The position numbers and the translations under genes are program-made. A stretch of 35,000 nt of DNA from Chrysomallon squamiferum (Eukaryota; Mollusca; Gastropoda; Neomphalida; Peltospiridae). The stretch spans positions 2,277,067 to 2,312,066 of the forward strand of contig CM022675.1 in assembly GCA_012295275.1 (NCBI GenBank), given 5' to 3'. Below the pieces are notes generated by a model, which saw nothing but the letters and a program-made list of their open reading frames with translations, did no database searches and was not told where the DNA came from. Positions 33,924-35,000 of the stretch are shown in pieces; position 1 is the stretch's first letter, and each line of letters begins with the position of its first letter.

Positions 33924-35000
33924 AATCATTAACTGTTATGATACACACTTTTTCTTAACATCGTAGTATTATAAATTTATGTTTTGTACCCACCAATATG
34001 CATTAATACATACGTACTTACAAACATACATACATAAACAAGAAATAGTACACACAAATCTGTGGAATTTGCGCAAACTGACACCTTACCCAGTGTTCTA
34101 ATTTGATTGCTATGTAATAGCTGGTACAGTCACTGTTGAAGTTAAAGAAGTCGAGTTGTAGTGGTGAGTGTATGGACCAATCGAGAAATCAAAGTTAATA
34201 GAGCTCCTCAGTTGATGTCTTATGATCAGATAGTTAGTCTTTAAAATAGATTTTAAGATGATTTGGATACGTTTGCTCTTTGATGAGATAAATCAGAACC
34301 CATAAATAATTTAAATCAAATGCAAAAAGACGCAGATGATCTTGAATGCACTACATGAATATATAGTAACGTGACAATATAATTACACTATAACAGGCAC
34401 ATTTAAATATGTCCTTGTATACGCTCGTCCTAAAACTGTACAAACACATTGACTGAAGTAATGTACATGTATATTTACAGAACGTAGACACTATAGAAGT
34501 TATAATACAAATTTACAGACAACGGATGAAACAAATTTATCAAAGTAAAATGCGTGCTAATGTACATAAAAGTGAGTACAATTGTCCACTGAATAACGTA
34601 CTTACATATAAATAATGCGTAGAGATATGTAAACTGATCTTCCTGCAAATGTAAAGAAGTCAAACATGCACATTTACTGAAGCAATGAATCTGGACATGT
34701 AAGCACACATTCACTGAATAAACGTACATACAAATGTACGCTTGCAGACACGTATATTTGTTCCTGTACAAGTATATAGAAAGTGTACACATTTATTTTA
34801 AGCAGTAATATACATACAAACGCGTAGAAGGAATACATACATTTTTGAAGTAGGATACTTACAAATACATTGAAAATGTCGATATACATATACTGACGTA
34901 GTATACATACACATATATAGAAAGTGTACACACATGTATTGATGTAGTATATACACACATACATGCAAATATCCACATACACTTATTGACTTAAAATACA
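33924..35000. repeat. Recent duplicate of intron 1 (partner 30621-31697)
   Basis: Near-identical over more than 1 kb in the same orientation, with a steady offset of about 3300 bp and few substitutions. It starts abruptly at AATCATTAAC after TG-rich sequence and runs off the window. The matching signal-peptide exon is not present to its left. Confidence 0.92.

Overview
The window looks like nuclear DNA from an animal, most likely a mollusc and plausibly an octopus-like cephalopod. It is very AT-rich, full of long microsatellites (AAT/ATT, ACT/AGT, AC, AT, GA/CT, GATA, ATAC), and its only convincing gene is split into many small exons with GT-AG introns. The taxonomic guess rests on this general character and on the gene type, not on a marker sequence.

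The main content is a minus-strand gene between about 31830 and 19880. Nineteen coding exons (30437 down to 20121) join without a phase error into an 895-residue protein. In order it has a signal peptide, two EGF-like domains, a ZP-N domain, the start of a ZP-C domain, a 15-residue linker, four SRCR domains of two exons each, the rest of ZP-C with its six cysteines, an RKRR furin-type site, one transmembrane helix and a short basic tail. The SRCR block does not sit beside the ZP module: it interrupts ZP-C between a predicted early strand and the first ZP-C cysteine. The inserted block is bounded by phase-1 introns. A leader exon (31777-31830) carries an in-frame upstream ATG, and a polyadenylation signal candidate lies at 19882-19887.

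A second, damaged copy of the gene lies in the same orientation at 11078-6112. It keeps the leader exon, the signal-peptide exon and EGF1. It has a frameshift and stop in EGF2, a 23-bp stub of ZP-N, and one ZP-C exon relic with another stop. It has lost all SRCR exons and the furin and transmembrane exons. The 3' flanks of the two copies (about 540-5740 and 14630-19970) are also paralogous, so the window is a tandem segmental duplication: unit A (left, decayed) and unit B (right, intact). A third partial copy, of intron 1 only, starts at about 33924 and runs off the right edge. It is nearly identical to 30621-31697.

The two units meet at a 2.6-kb array of a 48-bp minisatellite (12029-14660). 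Other repeat structures are a terminal-inverted-repeat element present in both units, a 175-bp inverted repeat pair flanking the minisatellite, a probable pogo-type MITE present only in unit B, a 28-bp-type ACAT satellite expanded only in unit B, and a tandem triplication of one exon end with its splice donor. I see no other protein gene, no rRNA or tRNA gene and no CRISPR array. Most long open frames here are readings of microsatellites.
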